DNA of 7,009 bases from an uncultured Porphyromonadaceae bacterium (lineage in GTDB: Bacteria; Bacteroidota; Bacteroidia; Bacteroidales; CAMTPD01). The notes beneath the pieces were generated by a model. The model was not told the DNA's origin and did no database searches. It saw only the letters and a program-made list of their open reading frames with translations. The position numbers and the translations under genes were made by a program. This document shows, piece after piece, positions 1-6,013 of the stretch; the first letter of the stretch is position 1; each line of letters opens with the position of its first letter. The DNA lies in the NCBI GenBank assembly GCA_947074265.1, contig CAMTPD010000071.1, positions 1 to 7,009 of the forward strand. The letters are read 5' to 3'.

Positions 1-332
1 GTTTTATATATAATGGTTGTGCATTCATAAGTGTATATTATATATCTATTAAAAAATAAAACCCTGACAAAAGCGAAGATACAAAAATATATTATCTCTA
101 ATTATTTATTTAATTCTTGGTTTTATACAACCAAGAAAAGACCAAGCTTCATTTACACATTTTAATACACACACCGTGTCAAATGCATCCTTATCATAAC
201 AACTCTGACAAAGAGCTAAAATTACTCAACTACGGAACATTTATCACTTTATCGCTTGTTTATTAATTAATCATGGTTACATTAGAGCTATGAAAAAATC
301 AAATAAATAACAAATGAAAGTCTTCTAATATT
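1..332. other. A+T-rich intergenic region without a recognisable gene
   Basis: No reading frame of useful length or recognisable RNA gene is visible on either strand. The stretch is very rich in A and T, with only scattered short ATG-to-stop runs (for example a four-codon frame at 314-328). It holds one perfect hairpin at 114-137, listed separately. On the - strand, positions 81-74 read TATCTTCG, one mismatch from the Bacteroides -7 consensus TAnnTTTG, but no TTTG lies at the expected upstream distance, so I do not call a promoter. The promoter of the DUF4248 gene must lie in the last part of this region, yet I find no convincing TTTG / TAnnTTTG pair. A gene may end or begin just off the left edge. 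Confidence 0.6.
114..137. terminator. Perfect 9-bp hairpin, possible terminator
   Basis: TTCTTGGTT (114-122) is the exact reverse complement of AACCAAGAA (129-137), leaving a six-base loop. The arms have A/T-rich outer ends and a GG/CC core. No clean T-run follows on either strand, so intrinsic termination is only a possibility. It could serve a gene lying left of the window. A regulatory hairpin or an operator-like palindrome are alternatives. Confidence 0.4.
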
Positions 333-569
333 ATGTATTGCAACAAACAACTAAGATTTAAAGATCTGGCAACTATCTATTTACCAAACAGATCAAAAAA
401 AGCAGCAGCAATTGCCATGTTAAGATGGATAAACTACAACAGAGATCTACGCGAAGAACTCATTGATCTCAATTGGCGTCCGTCATGTAAAACACTTACA
501 ACTATGCAAGTGTATTGCATCATCAATAAGCTGGGCGACCCTTTAACAATAAACAACAATTATATATGA
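333..569 (+). CDS. DUF4248 family small protein
   Basis: A 78-residue protein that I recognise as a DUF4248-type protein, a small cytosolic family widespread in Bacteroides and relatives with no established function. The recognisable pattern is an N-terminal 'FKDLATIYLPN' segment (residues 9-19, family form like 'Y.K.ELA.lYfP'), then a helix with 'RWI' at 31-33, 'NWRPSCKTLT' at 47-56 (family 'GY....r..T') and 'VYCIINKLGDP' at 60-70, matching the family's conserved 'LG.P' ending. There is no signal peptide or membrane segment, and the length is normal for the family. The ATG at 333 is the only sensible start, and no Shine-Dalgarno sequence precedes it, as usual in this phylum. The gene stands alone: no gene is visible upstream and the next gene is convergent. 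Many Lys and Arg residues would allow nucleic-acid binding, but that is inference only. Family assignment is from memory of the consensus. Confidence 0.8.
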   Translation: MYCNKQLRFKDLATIYLPNRSKKAAAIAMLRWINYNRDLREELIDLNWRPSCKTLTTMQVYCIINKLGDPLTINNNYI

Positions 570-591
570 AAAGATCCTTTATTGCAAAACA

Positions 592-646
592 AAAAAATCT
601 CTATGCCAAACCAGTAAATCTACTGAGAAAGACATAGAGATTTTTT
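592..646. terminator. Bidirectional two-tier terminator hairpin
   Basis: A perfect 14-bp outer stem joins 592-605 with 633-646. Its ends are six A on the left and six T on the right, so either strand ends in a U-run. The 27-base loop contains a second perfect 5-bp stem, CAGTA (612-616) with TACTG (621-625), closed by four bases. It lies between the convergent DUF4248 gene (stop at 569) and the isochorismatase-like gene (stop at 667) and probably terminates both transcripts. Confidence 0.85.
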
Positions 647-666
647 ATCTAAACATCAAATATATC

Positions 667-1254
667 TTATTGCTTTGCAATGATATCCTGCATAAGAATA
701 TTCAAAGCCTCTGCTCCATATTCAGAATTAAAATCTGGTACCAATTCGCTGATCATTTGCGATGCATTTACAACAGTTATATCTAGTTTCGACAATCGAT
801 CATAAGTCAGTCTATCGCCTTCAATCTCGGGCGACCCACAAAGACCACTTACTATTTTCACAGAAAAACCTAGCTGTATTGCATCAAAGGCCGACCAGAA
901 AAGATTTATATCTGTCAGTAATCCACCAATAAATATATGACGTCTACCCTGTTTAAGTAAAACCTCTTTAAGTGCAGTATTACCCCAGCAGCTATGACCA
1001 CCTTCTCTACTAAATAGTTTTGAAGGAAACTCCCCTATCTCTTCCTTCACTTCCTTTATAAGTCCACCACAAACGTCATGCATTCCCGATGTGACAAACA
1101 AAGGTAGATCATATGCCTTTGCAAACTTAATTGCAATCTTGCAGTTTTGTCTAATCACGTCATGAGGTTTACTAGTTACACACTCTAGTAAACCAATCTG
1201 ATGATCGATAAGTATAATTGCCGAATCATCCGGCGAAAATCGTTGTAGTTTCAT
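667..1254 (-). CDS. Isochorismatase-like (YcaC-type) hydrolase family protein lacking the catalytic cysteine
   Basis: A cytosolic alpha/beta protein of 195 residues, close to E. coli YcaC (about 208), in the isochorismatase-like cysteine hydrolase superfamily. Counting from the ATG at 1254, the 'IILIDHQIGLL' strand (13-23) supplies Asp17, and 'FSREGGHSCWGN' (81-92) supplies Arg83, which lines up with the YcaC active-site arginine. 'GGLLTDINLFWSAFDAIQLGF' spans 110-130; in the family this reads G-V-x-T-x-x-C-V, with Cys as nucleophile, but here that position is Asn117 (codon at 904-906). The usual hydrolase chemistry is therefore probably lost or altered. I chose the ATG at 1254 because the longer frame to 1302 begins with TTG and adds 16 residues the family lacks. 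It lies 87 bp downstream of the purine nucleoside phosphorylase on the same strand, perhaps the end of the same transcript. Substrate unknown. Confidence 0.82.
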   Translation of the reverse strand: MKLQRFSPDDSAIILIDHQIGLLECVTSKPHDVIRQNCKIAIKFAKAYDLPLFVTSGMHDVCGGLIKEVKEEIGEFPSKLFSREGGHSCWGNTALKEVLLKQGRRHIFIGGLLTDINLFWSAFDAIQLGFSVKIVSGLCGSPEIEGDRLTYDRLSKLDITVVNASQMISELVPDFNSEYGAEALNILMQDIIAKQ

Positions 1255-1341
1255 ACGAATAATCTTTGCTACTATAACACATGTGCCAAATGAATGTTGC
1301 AAAGGATAAGAATAATTAGAAACTACTTTTCAGAATCTACA

Positions 1342-2169
1342 CTATGACAACCTCTCCAAGAACGCAGCAACGAGAGTTCGCATTTTCAAAGAAGCTTCAT
1401 TTGCAGCTTTGATCACATCATTACCATCATTCACAAAATCATCTGCGAAATTAAAAGCCTCATTGCTTATTACAGACATTCCTAAAACACGCATATCACA
1501 ATGACGTGCTACAATAACCTCCGGTACGGTAGACATTCCTACAGCATCACCTCCAATACGACGAATGTATTCATATTCGGCAGGAGTCTCAAACGTAGGA
1601 CCTGTTAGTCCGGCATAAACTCCAGAGTGCAACATAATGTTTCTACTGTAAGCAACTTCATGCATCAGCGAAGCCAACTCGCGGTCATACGCACGCGTCA
1701 TATCGGCAAAGCGCGGACCAAACTCTTCTATATTCTTTCCGATAAGCGGATTAGGCATCAAGTTGATGTGATCTTTAATCAACATTAAATCACCAATGCG
1801 ATACGTCATATTTACACCACCGGCAGCATTAGATACGATAAGCACTTCTACTCCAAGCAATTTCATCACACGTACCGGAAATGTTACTTGTTGCATCGTA
1901 TAACCTTCGTAATGATGAAAACGTCCTTGCATCGCAACAACCTGTTTTCCACCCAGCGTTCCGAAGATAAGATTACCTTTATGCCCCATTGCCGTAGAGT
2001 TCATAAAATTAGGAATCTCATTATACGGAATAACAGTCTGATCCTCTATGTCATCGGCAAGTGGTCCCAGACCACTACCCAATATAATACCAACTTTTGG
2101 TAAAACGTCGATACGTTGTTTTAGATAATGTGCCGCCTCAACATAATCGGCATAAATATATGTATTCAT
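1342..2169 (-). CDS. Purine nucleoside phosphorylase, trimeric 6-oxopurine type
   Basis: Cleaves purine (deoxy)nucleosides with phosphate to the free base and (deoxy)ribose 1-phosphate in cytosolic purine salvage. The 275-residue protein has the hallmarks of the trimeric (human-like) class: phosphate loop 'GSGLG' (31-35), 'GRFHHYEGY' (82-90), 'SNAAGGVN' (113-120), '[11 protein letters not shown]' (189-199) and '[15 protein letters not shown]' (209-223), which is nearly identical to the human enzyme. Glu194 in the FET motif and Asn236 in 'VISNEA' correspond to the human Glu201/Asn243 pair that selects 6-oxopurines (inosine, guanosine) over adenosine. A TTG start at 2199 would add ten residues and overlap the upstream deaminase stop by four bases (TTGA). 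I prefer the ATG at 2169, which fits the family's N-terminus; the TTG remains possible. It directly follows a nucleoside deaminase gene, so its likely substrates are the deaminated products, inosine or 5'-methylthioinosine. Confidence 0.93.
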   Translation of the reverse strand: MNTYIYADYVEAAHYLKQRIDVLPKVGIILGSGLGPLADDIEDQTVIPYNEIPNFMNSTAMGHKGNLIFGTLGGKQVVAMQGRFHHYEGYTMQQVTFPVRVMKLLGVEVLIVSNAAGGVNMTYRIGDLMLIKDHINLMPNPLIGKNIEEFGPRFADMTRAYDRELASLMHEVAYSRNIMLHSGVYAGLTGPTFETPAEYEYIRRIGGDAVGMSTVPEVIVARHCDMRVLGMSVISNEAFNFADDFVNDGNDVIKAANEASLKMRTLVAAFLERLS

Positions 2170-2195
2170 ATCGTTGCTATTTAATCGTTCATAAA

Positions 2196-3452
2196 TCAAC
2201 GCTCCATTAGCTTATAAGCCAACTCAGAAGCTTTATCCATAATCAACTCTTCATCTTTGATCTGCTTATTACGCATTACCACCTTACCGTCACAAATAAC
2301 CGTATCGATACAATACCCGTTTGCTGCATAAACAAGATTAGAAATAAAGTTGAAATTCGGTGCAAACGCCGGCATTTTTAAGTCGACCAATGCTATATCG
2401 GCAAGCATACCAACTTTAATTTGTCCGGCATTCAATCCAAGAATATGTGCTCCGCCTTTGGTTGCCATCTCAAAAACATCGGGAGCAGTCATTGCTTCCG
2501 GATCTTTGCGCCATGCTTTACCAAGTAGCGATGCCACTTTCATAACCTCTACCATATCCAGATTGTTTGACGAACTGCAACCATCCGTACCAAGACCTAC
2601 CGTAATACCGGCTTTGCGCATTTCATCAGCCTTGAAGTGCATCCCTGAAGCAAGTTTTAAATTCGAGTTCGGATTATGTACCACCTTCACATCATGATCG
2701 GCAAGCATTTTCATCTCTTCATCATCGAGCCAAATGCAATGTGCTATAACCAAGTTAGGCGAAAGAATACCGAGTTCTTTCAAATAGCGAACCGGAGTAA
2801 GCCCAAAACTCTTTAGTGAGTTTTGTACCTCAACCTCTGTCTCTGCTAAGTGAAGATGCAGCAACATATCGTGCTCCTTAGCAACATCGGAAGACCAGCG
2901 AAGCAATTCTCCCGAAACCGTATAAATAGCATGAGGACCTAATGCCATTCGAATACGATCACCGTGAAGCAATGGTCTATCGATCAGTTTAGATACACGC
3001 TTCTTCACCTTTTCGGTTATCTTCGAATCAAAATGATCAAAGAAAGCCTCGGTAAGAAAACCTCTTATCCCCATTTCTTCTACAGCCTGAGCCGTAGCAT
3101 CATACATATGATACATGTCAAGAAAAGAAGTTGTACCCGTACGAATCATTTCCAAACAAGCTAATTTAGCTCCCCAATAAACATCTTCCTCTGTTAGTTT
3201 AGCCTCATTGGGCCAAATCTTTTGAGTAAGCCAAGGTTCTAGCTTCATGTCATCCGCAAAACCACGAAACAAAGTCATCGCCGCATGTGTATGACAATTT
3301 ACCAACCCGGGAATGATTGCTTTCTTTCGGCCGTCTATTACTTCACAATCGTCACAACAAATGGTTTCATCTATTTGGGCAATAACATTGTCCTTGATCA
3401 GTACATCTACCTCTTTATCATACAGTAAAACCTTCTTAATAAGTATGCTCAT
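2196..3452 (-). CDS. mtaD: Amidohydrolase of the MTA/SAH/adenosine deaminase family
   Basis: A 418-residue metal-dependent amidohydrolase, full length for the 5'-methylthioadenosine/S-adenosylhomocysteine deaminase group, which turns the 6-amino purine of MTA, SAH or adenosine into the 6-oxo form and releases ammonia. Metal ligands are visible in order: '[13 protein letters not shown]' (52-64; His54, His56), '[11 protein letters not shown]' (198-208; His201 with Glu204 as the likely proton shuttle), 'IAHCIWL' (236-242; His238) and '[11 protein letters not shown]' (287-297; Asp290). Also typical are 'GPHAIYTVS' (172-180) and '[12 protein letters not shown]' (259-270). The protein has no signal peptide and acts in the cytosol. 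The ATG at 3452 is clear, and the family's beta-sandwich lead-in (residues 1-50) is complete. It is first of a - strand gene group, immediately before the purine nucleoside phosphorylase. Preference among MTA, SAH and adenosine, or a related substrate such as guanine, cannot be read from sequence; the symbol is by family only. Confidence 0.88.
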   Translation of the reverse strand: MSILIKKVLLYDKEVDVLIKDNVIAQIDETICCDDCEVIDGRKKAIIPGLVNCHTHAAMTLFRGFADDMKLEPWLTQKIWPNEAKLTEEDVYWGAKLACLEMIRTGTTSFLDMYHMYDATAQAVEEMGIRGFLTEAFFDHFDSKITEKVKKRVSKLIDRPLLHGDRIRMALGPHAIYTVSGELLRWSSDVAKEHDMLLHLHLAETEVEVQNSLKSFGLTPVRYLKELGILSPNLVIAHCIWLDDEEMKMLADHDVKVVHNPNSNLKLASGMHFKADEMRKAGITVGLGTDGCSSSNNLDMVEVMKVASLLGKAWRKDPEAMTAPDVFEMATKGGAHILGLNAGQIKVGMLADIALVDLKMPAFAPNFNFISNLVYAANGYCIDTVICDGKVVMRNKQIKDEELIMDKASELAYKLMER

Positions 3453-3550
3453 ATTCTTATGGGGATATTCTTTGTTTATTTTAATCTTATCTCAAAGTAA
3501 GAACTATTTTACGATTTAGTGATGCTAATAATTACAAAAAAATAGCTATG

Positions 3551-3582
3551 TTTGCCTTAAACAATTACAATTCATAATCTTA
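3551..3582 (+). promoter_or_regulatory. Possible Bacteroidetes-type promoter for the DUF1080 gene
   Basis: TTTG at 3551-3554 is followed after 20 bases by TAATCTTA at 3575-3582, resembling the Bacteroides -33 TTTG / -7 TAnnTTTG pair with two mismatches in the downstream box. It sits 19 bp before the ATG at 3602, which leaves a very short leader. A+T-rich DNA gives such matches by chance, so confidence is low. The same 149-bp divergent gap (3453-3601) must also hold the promoter of the deaminase operon, for which I found no convincing pair. Confidence 0.3.
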
Positions 3583-3601
3583 TATCTAAATTATTGGCAC
3601 C

Positions 3602-4246
3602 ATGAATACATTAATTAAATCCTTTTTCGTAGGAAGTATTTTAATTGCTACCACGTCTGTATCAGCTCAAAAAGTAGAGTTATTCAACGGAAAGAACCTC
3701 AACAACTGGAACTTCTTTCTAGACACTAACTCCACTGCAAAGCCTGCCGATATCTTTAGTGTCGAAGATGGCGTTATTACCATCAAAGGTACACCGTTCG
3801 GGTATATGTACACCAAAGAAATGTACGACAACTTTCACCTACACTTGCAATGGCGTTGGGCAAAAACAGCAAGCAATAGCGGAATTTTTCTATTTGTTCA
3901 ACCACAAGAAAAGATATGGCCTAATGCAATCGAAGCACAACTTTGTGCAGGTCAGGCTGGCGACTTCGTTTTACTCGGAGGGTCCGACGTATCTGAGTTT
4001 AAAACAAAACCGGGCGAAAAGCGACCAGACTTTCCCGTTGTAGAGAAGCTGAATCCGTCAAACGAAAAACCTGTTGGAGAGTGGAACACTGCCGATATCT
4101 ATTGTCGCAATGGCTCAATCGTTGTTATGATCAATGGCGAAGTTCAAAACATGGGAACACAATCCATGCACAAAAAAGGTTACATCGGACTACAAAGCGA
4201 AGGCGAACCAATTCAATTCAGAGACGTTTGGTTGAAAAAGCTTTAA
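3602..4246 (+). CDS. Secreted DUF1080 (3-keto-disaccharide hydrolase family) protein
   Basis: A 214-residue exported protein with one DUF1080 domain (Pfam name 3-keto-disaccharide hydrolase), a concanavalin-like jelly-roll related to LamG. A signal peptide covers about residues 1-22, with basic Lys6, a hydrophobic core and a 'SVSA' cleavage site before Gln23, so it should be periplasmic. The domain fills the rest: 'ELFNGKNLNNW' (26-36) is the classic opening, 'DNFHLHLQWRW' (76-86) and 'NSGIFLFVQP' (92-101) form the core, and 'GYIGLQSEGEPIQFRDVWLKKL' (193-214) is the characteristic ending. Family members are often annotated as glycosidases, and some act on 3-keto sugars; the substrate here is unknown. 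The gene is single-domain and complete. It diverges from the deaminase operon and converges on a sulfatase gene, with a strong hairpin between. Its neighbours suggest a role in glycan breakdown, which is inference. Confidence 0.9.
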   Translation: MNTLIKSFFVGSILIATTSVSAQKVELFNGKNLNNWNFFLDTNSTAKPADIFSVEDGVITIKGTPFGYMYTKEMYDNFHLHLQWRWAKTASNSGIFLFVQPQEKIWPNAIEAQLCAGQAGDFVLLGGSDVSEFKTKPGEKRPDFPVVEKLNPSNEKPVGEWNTADIYCRNGSIVVMINGEVQNMGTQSMHKKGYIGLQSEGEPIQFRDVWLKKL

Positions 4247-4268
4247 AACGCAGCTGAGATATAAAACA

Positions 4269-4326
4269 AATCCCCTTATTCATCAAAGTCTCATCAATAC
4301 AAATGAGTAAAGTGAATAAGGGGATT
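4269..4326. terminator. Bidirectional two-tier terminator hairpin
   Basis: A perfect 14-bp outer stem pairs 4269-4282 with 4313-4326 and contains the block CCCC/GGGG. Inside the 30-base loop lies a second 5-bp stem, CTCAT (4290-4294) with ATGAG (4303-4307). It separates the convergent DUF1080 gene (stop at 4246) and the sulfatase (stop at 4358). The - strand continues TTTGTTTTAT, a fair U-rich tail; the + strand tail CTTATATTGG is weaker. Termination of both genes is likely. Confidence 0.8.
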
Positions 4327-4357
4327 CTTATATTGGTATATCTGAGTTTTTTAAGCG

Positions 4358-5893
4358 TTACAATGTTTTCGCTACATCGTCGGGCCAACGCACGGCCTTT
4401 CCTGTTGCTTTGAATGTAGGCATTTGTGCATCTACACTACGCAGATGGTTGCTAAGTTGCATGGCCAACTTCTTTACAAGTTTCGGATTTGTTGCAGCCA
4501 GATTAGTCGTTTCACCAAGATCTTCACTGATATTATACAACTCGAAAGATTCGTTTTCGTGGAAATAAATCAATTTATAGTCTCCCTTACGAATAGTACT
4601 TGTAGCTCCGATACCCGGGCCAGTAGGTCCCCAGTTGTTAGGAAAGTGCCAATAAAGCGCACGTTTATTGCCGGTTGCTTTTCCTTTTAAACTTCCAACA
4701 AAACTCTCGCCATCGACTGTTTGAATCGTCTTTGGCTTCACAACACCTGCCATTTCAAGAATCGTTGGATAGTAATCTTCGGCTATCAAATAATCTTTGC
4801 ACACCGATCCCGGAGTAGTAACACCATTCCATTTCACAATCATTGGTTCGCGAATACCACCTTCATAGGCCGACCCTTTACCGCTATTTAGCGGCTTATT
4901 GTGTGTATGCGGTTTACCTGCGCGTGGAGCCAAACTAAAGCCTCCATTATCCGACATAAACAAAATCACAGTATTATCATCAAGATTATTCTTTTCTAAA
5001 TAGTCCATGATATCGCCCAAACTTTTATCCATCCCTTCTACAAGAGAAGCATAAGCAGCCTCTATTTCCGGCATTCCTTTATCCAGGTATTTCTGATAAA
5101 AGCGTTTATCTGCCATAATAGGAACATGCACGGCATAATGCGCCATATATAAGAAAAACGGCTTATTGATTGTTTGAGTCGAGTCGAGAGCAGACAAAGC
5201 TTCCATGGTTAAAGCCTCACTTACAAACACATCACTGCCGTGGTATTTCTCCAAGCCGGGTACGCCCCAGGGCAATGTATGCTCACCGGCAACTTTATTT
5301 CCATAGTTCTGCTCGCCAAGATAACTACCCAATCCTCCTGCCGCATGCCCGGCAATGTTTACGTCAAATCCCATGTTCAACGGATTCTCACAAGGAAGTG
5401 TTCGGGCAGAGAAGTGAGCCTTACCACAATGAATCGTATGATACCCTGCTCCTTGTAGCAATTGAGAAAGTGTAGTCGCCACAACCGTATTGTTTATACC
5501 CGGTTCGGTTGCTATCCCGTTCACATTCCACGAAGGATAAGACAAAAGCTTGTGTTCACTATCTACAGAGGCATCTTTATCAAGTGTCCAGTTTGTAACA
5601 CGATGTCGGGCTGCATTCATCCCCGTAAAAAGACTCACACGAGTAGGCGAACTTACACTATTGGCATATGCTTGTGTAAATTTCATTCCTTGCGCAGCAA
5701 GACGCTCCATGTTGGGAGTTTCGTATAGTTTATTAAACTCGCTAGGCGTATCATTGAAAGGAAGCGAAGTGTCTTGCCAACCCATATCATCTACCAAAAA
5801 TAGAACAATATTAGGTTGTTTACTCTGCGCATATCCCGAAAGTGCTAATGAAGATAGTAATGCGGCACCTATCCGCGTGGTTGCGTTTTTCAT
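4358..5893 (-). CDS. Secreted serine-type S1 family sulfatase
   Basis: A 511-residue periplasmic arylsulfatase-fold enzyme that removes sulfate esters, probably from a glycan. A signal peptide spans about 1-22 ('LALSGYA' before Gln23). 'PNIVLFLVDDMGW' (27-39) gives metal ligands Asp35/Asp36. The sulfatase signature 'SSPTRVSLFTG' (81-91) has Ser81 at the S/C-x-P-x-R position, to be oxidised to formylglycine, so this is a Ser-type enzyme that needs an anaerobic radical-SAM sulfatase-maturating enzyme. Other active-site elements are 'HCGKAH' (155-160), 'AHYAVHVP' (251-258), 'FMSDNGG' (312-318; Asp315/Asn316 as ligands) and 'NSGKGSAYEGGIREP' (336-350). Length and motif order are complete. The C-terminal subdomain with 'ELYNISEDLGETTNLA' (451-466) is typical. 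S1 subfamily and sulfate position cannot be assigned by eye. It converges on the DUF1080 gene and is divergent from the GH95-like gene, with a shared 120-bp control region. Confidence 0.94.
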   Translation of the reverse strand: MKNATTRIGAALLSSLALSGYAQSKQPNIVLFLVDDMGWQDTSLPFNDTPSEFNKLYETPNMERLAAQGMKFTQAYANSVSSPTRVSLFTGMNAARHRVTNWTLDKDASVDSEHKLLSYPSWNVNGIATEPGINNTVVATTLSQLLQGAGYHTIHCGKAHFSARTLPCENPLNMGFDVNIAGHAAGGLGSYLGEQNYGNKVAGEHTLPWGVPGLEKYHGSDVFVSEALTMEALSALDSTQTINKPFFLYMAHYAVHVPIMADKRFYQKYLDKGMPEIEAAYASLVEGMDKSLGDIMDYLEKNNLDDNTVILFMSDNGGFSLAPRAGKPHTHNKPLNSGKGSAYEGGIREPMIVKWNGVTTPGSVCKDYLIAEDYYPTILEMAGVVKPKTIQTVDGESFVGSLKGKATGNKRALYWHFPNNWGPTGPGIGATSTIRKGDYKLIYFHENESFELYNISEDLGETTNLAATNPKLVKKLAMQLSNHLRSVDAQMPTFKATGKAVRWPDDVAKTL

Positions 5894-6013
5894 TTGTTAG
5901 TTTTTAATAATTTGCAAACACAAATTTACAAATTTGATTCGACAGCATGCTTTTCTTTCATTCCTTTTATTTTACTTTGTGTGTATTAACAATAATAACT
6001 TTAAGTTACAATC
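5894..6013. promoter_or_regulatory. Divergent control region between sulfatase and GH95-like genes
   Basis: This 120-bp A+T-rich gap must hold the start signals of both divergent genes. It contains an 8-bp near-tandem repeat, CAAATTTA (5921-5928) followed directly by CAAATTTG (5929-5936), the second copy being a palindrome, and another palindrome TTTGCAAA at 5911-5918. These may be regulator-binding or simply promoter-like sequence. For the + strand gene the best box is TTACTTTG at 5972-5979, a weak match to TAnnTTTG without a clear upstream TTTG. Confidence 0.45.
5921..5928 (-). promoter_or_regulatory. Probable -7 promoter box of the sulfatase gene
   Basis: Read on the - strand this is TAAATTTG, an exact match to the Bacteroides -7 consensus TAnnTTTG, placed 27 bp upstream of the sulfatase ATG at 5893, a normal distance. 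No TTTG is found 19-21 bases further upstream, so the -33 element is missing or degenerate, which often goes with activator-dependent promoters. Confidence 0.4.

Noticed and set aside
1..332. Mobile element remnant or phage attachment site in the gene-free left region
   Set aside because: No terminal inverted repeats, transposase fragments, tRNA end or target-site duplication could be found; only a single hairpin and general A+T richness.
1255..1302. N-terminal extension of the isochorismatase-like gene to a TTG at 1302
   Set aside because: The start would be TTG and the added 16 residues do not match the family; the ATG at 1254 gives the normal YcaC-like beginning and active-site spacing.
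1255..1341. Separate promoter for the isochorismatase-like gene
   Set aside because: TTTG occurs twice on the - strand here, but no acceptable TAnnTTTG box lies 19-21 bases downstream of either, so read-through from the operon is as likely.
2350..2697. 115-codon + strand open frame
   Set aside because: Antisense to the conserved C-terminal half of the deaminase; the product looks like a shadow with no motif.
5170..5475. 101-codon + strand open frame, with overlapping frames at 5240-5458 and 5462-5728
   Set aside because: All are antisense to the sulfatase coding sequence and overlap one another in different frames; no family features.
4358..5893. Sulfatase with a missing catalytic cysteine, suggesting an inactive enzyme
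   Set aside because: Ser at this position is a normal alternative formylglycine precursor, and all metal-binding and catalytic motifs are present.
5550..5900. 116-codon + strand open frame
   Set aside because: It lies wholly antisense to the start of the sulfatase gene, whose motifs and codon pattern are clear; the translated product shows no recognisable domain.
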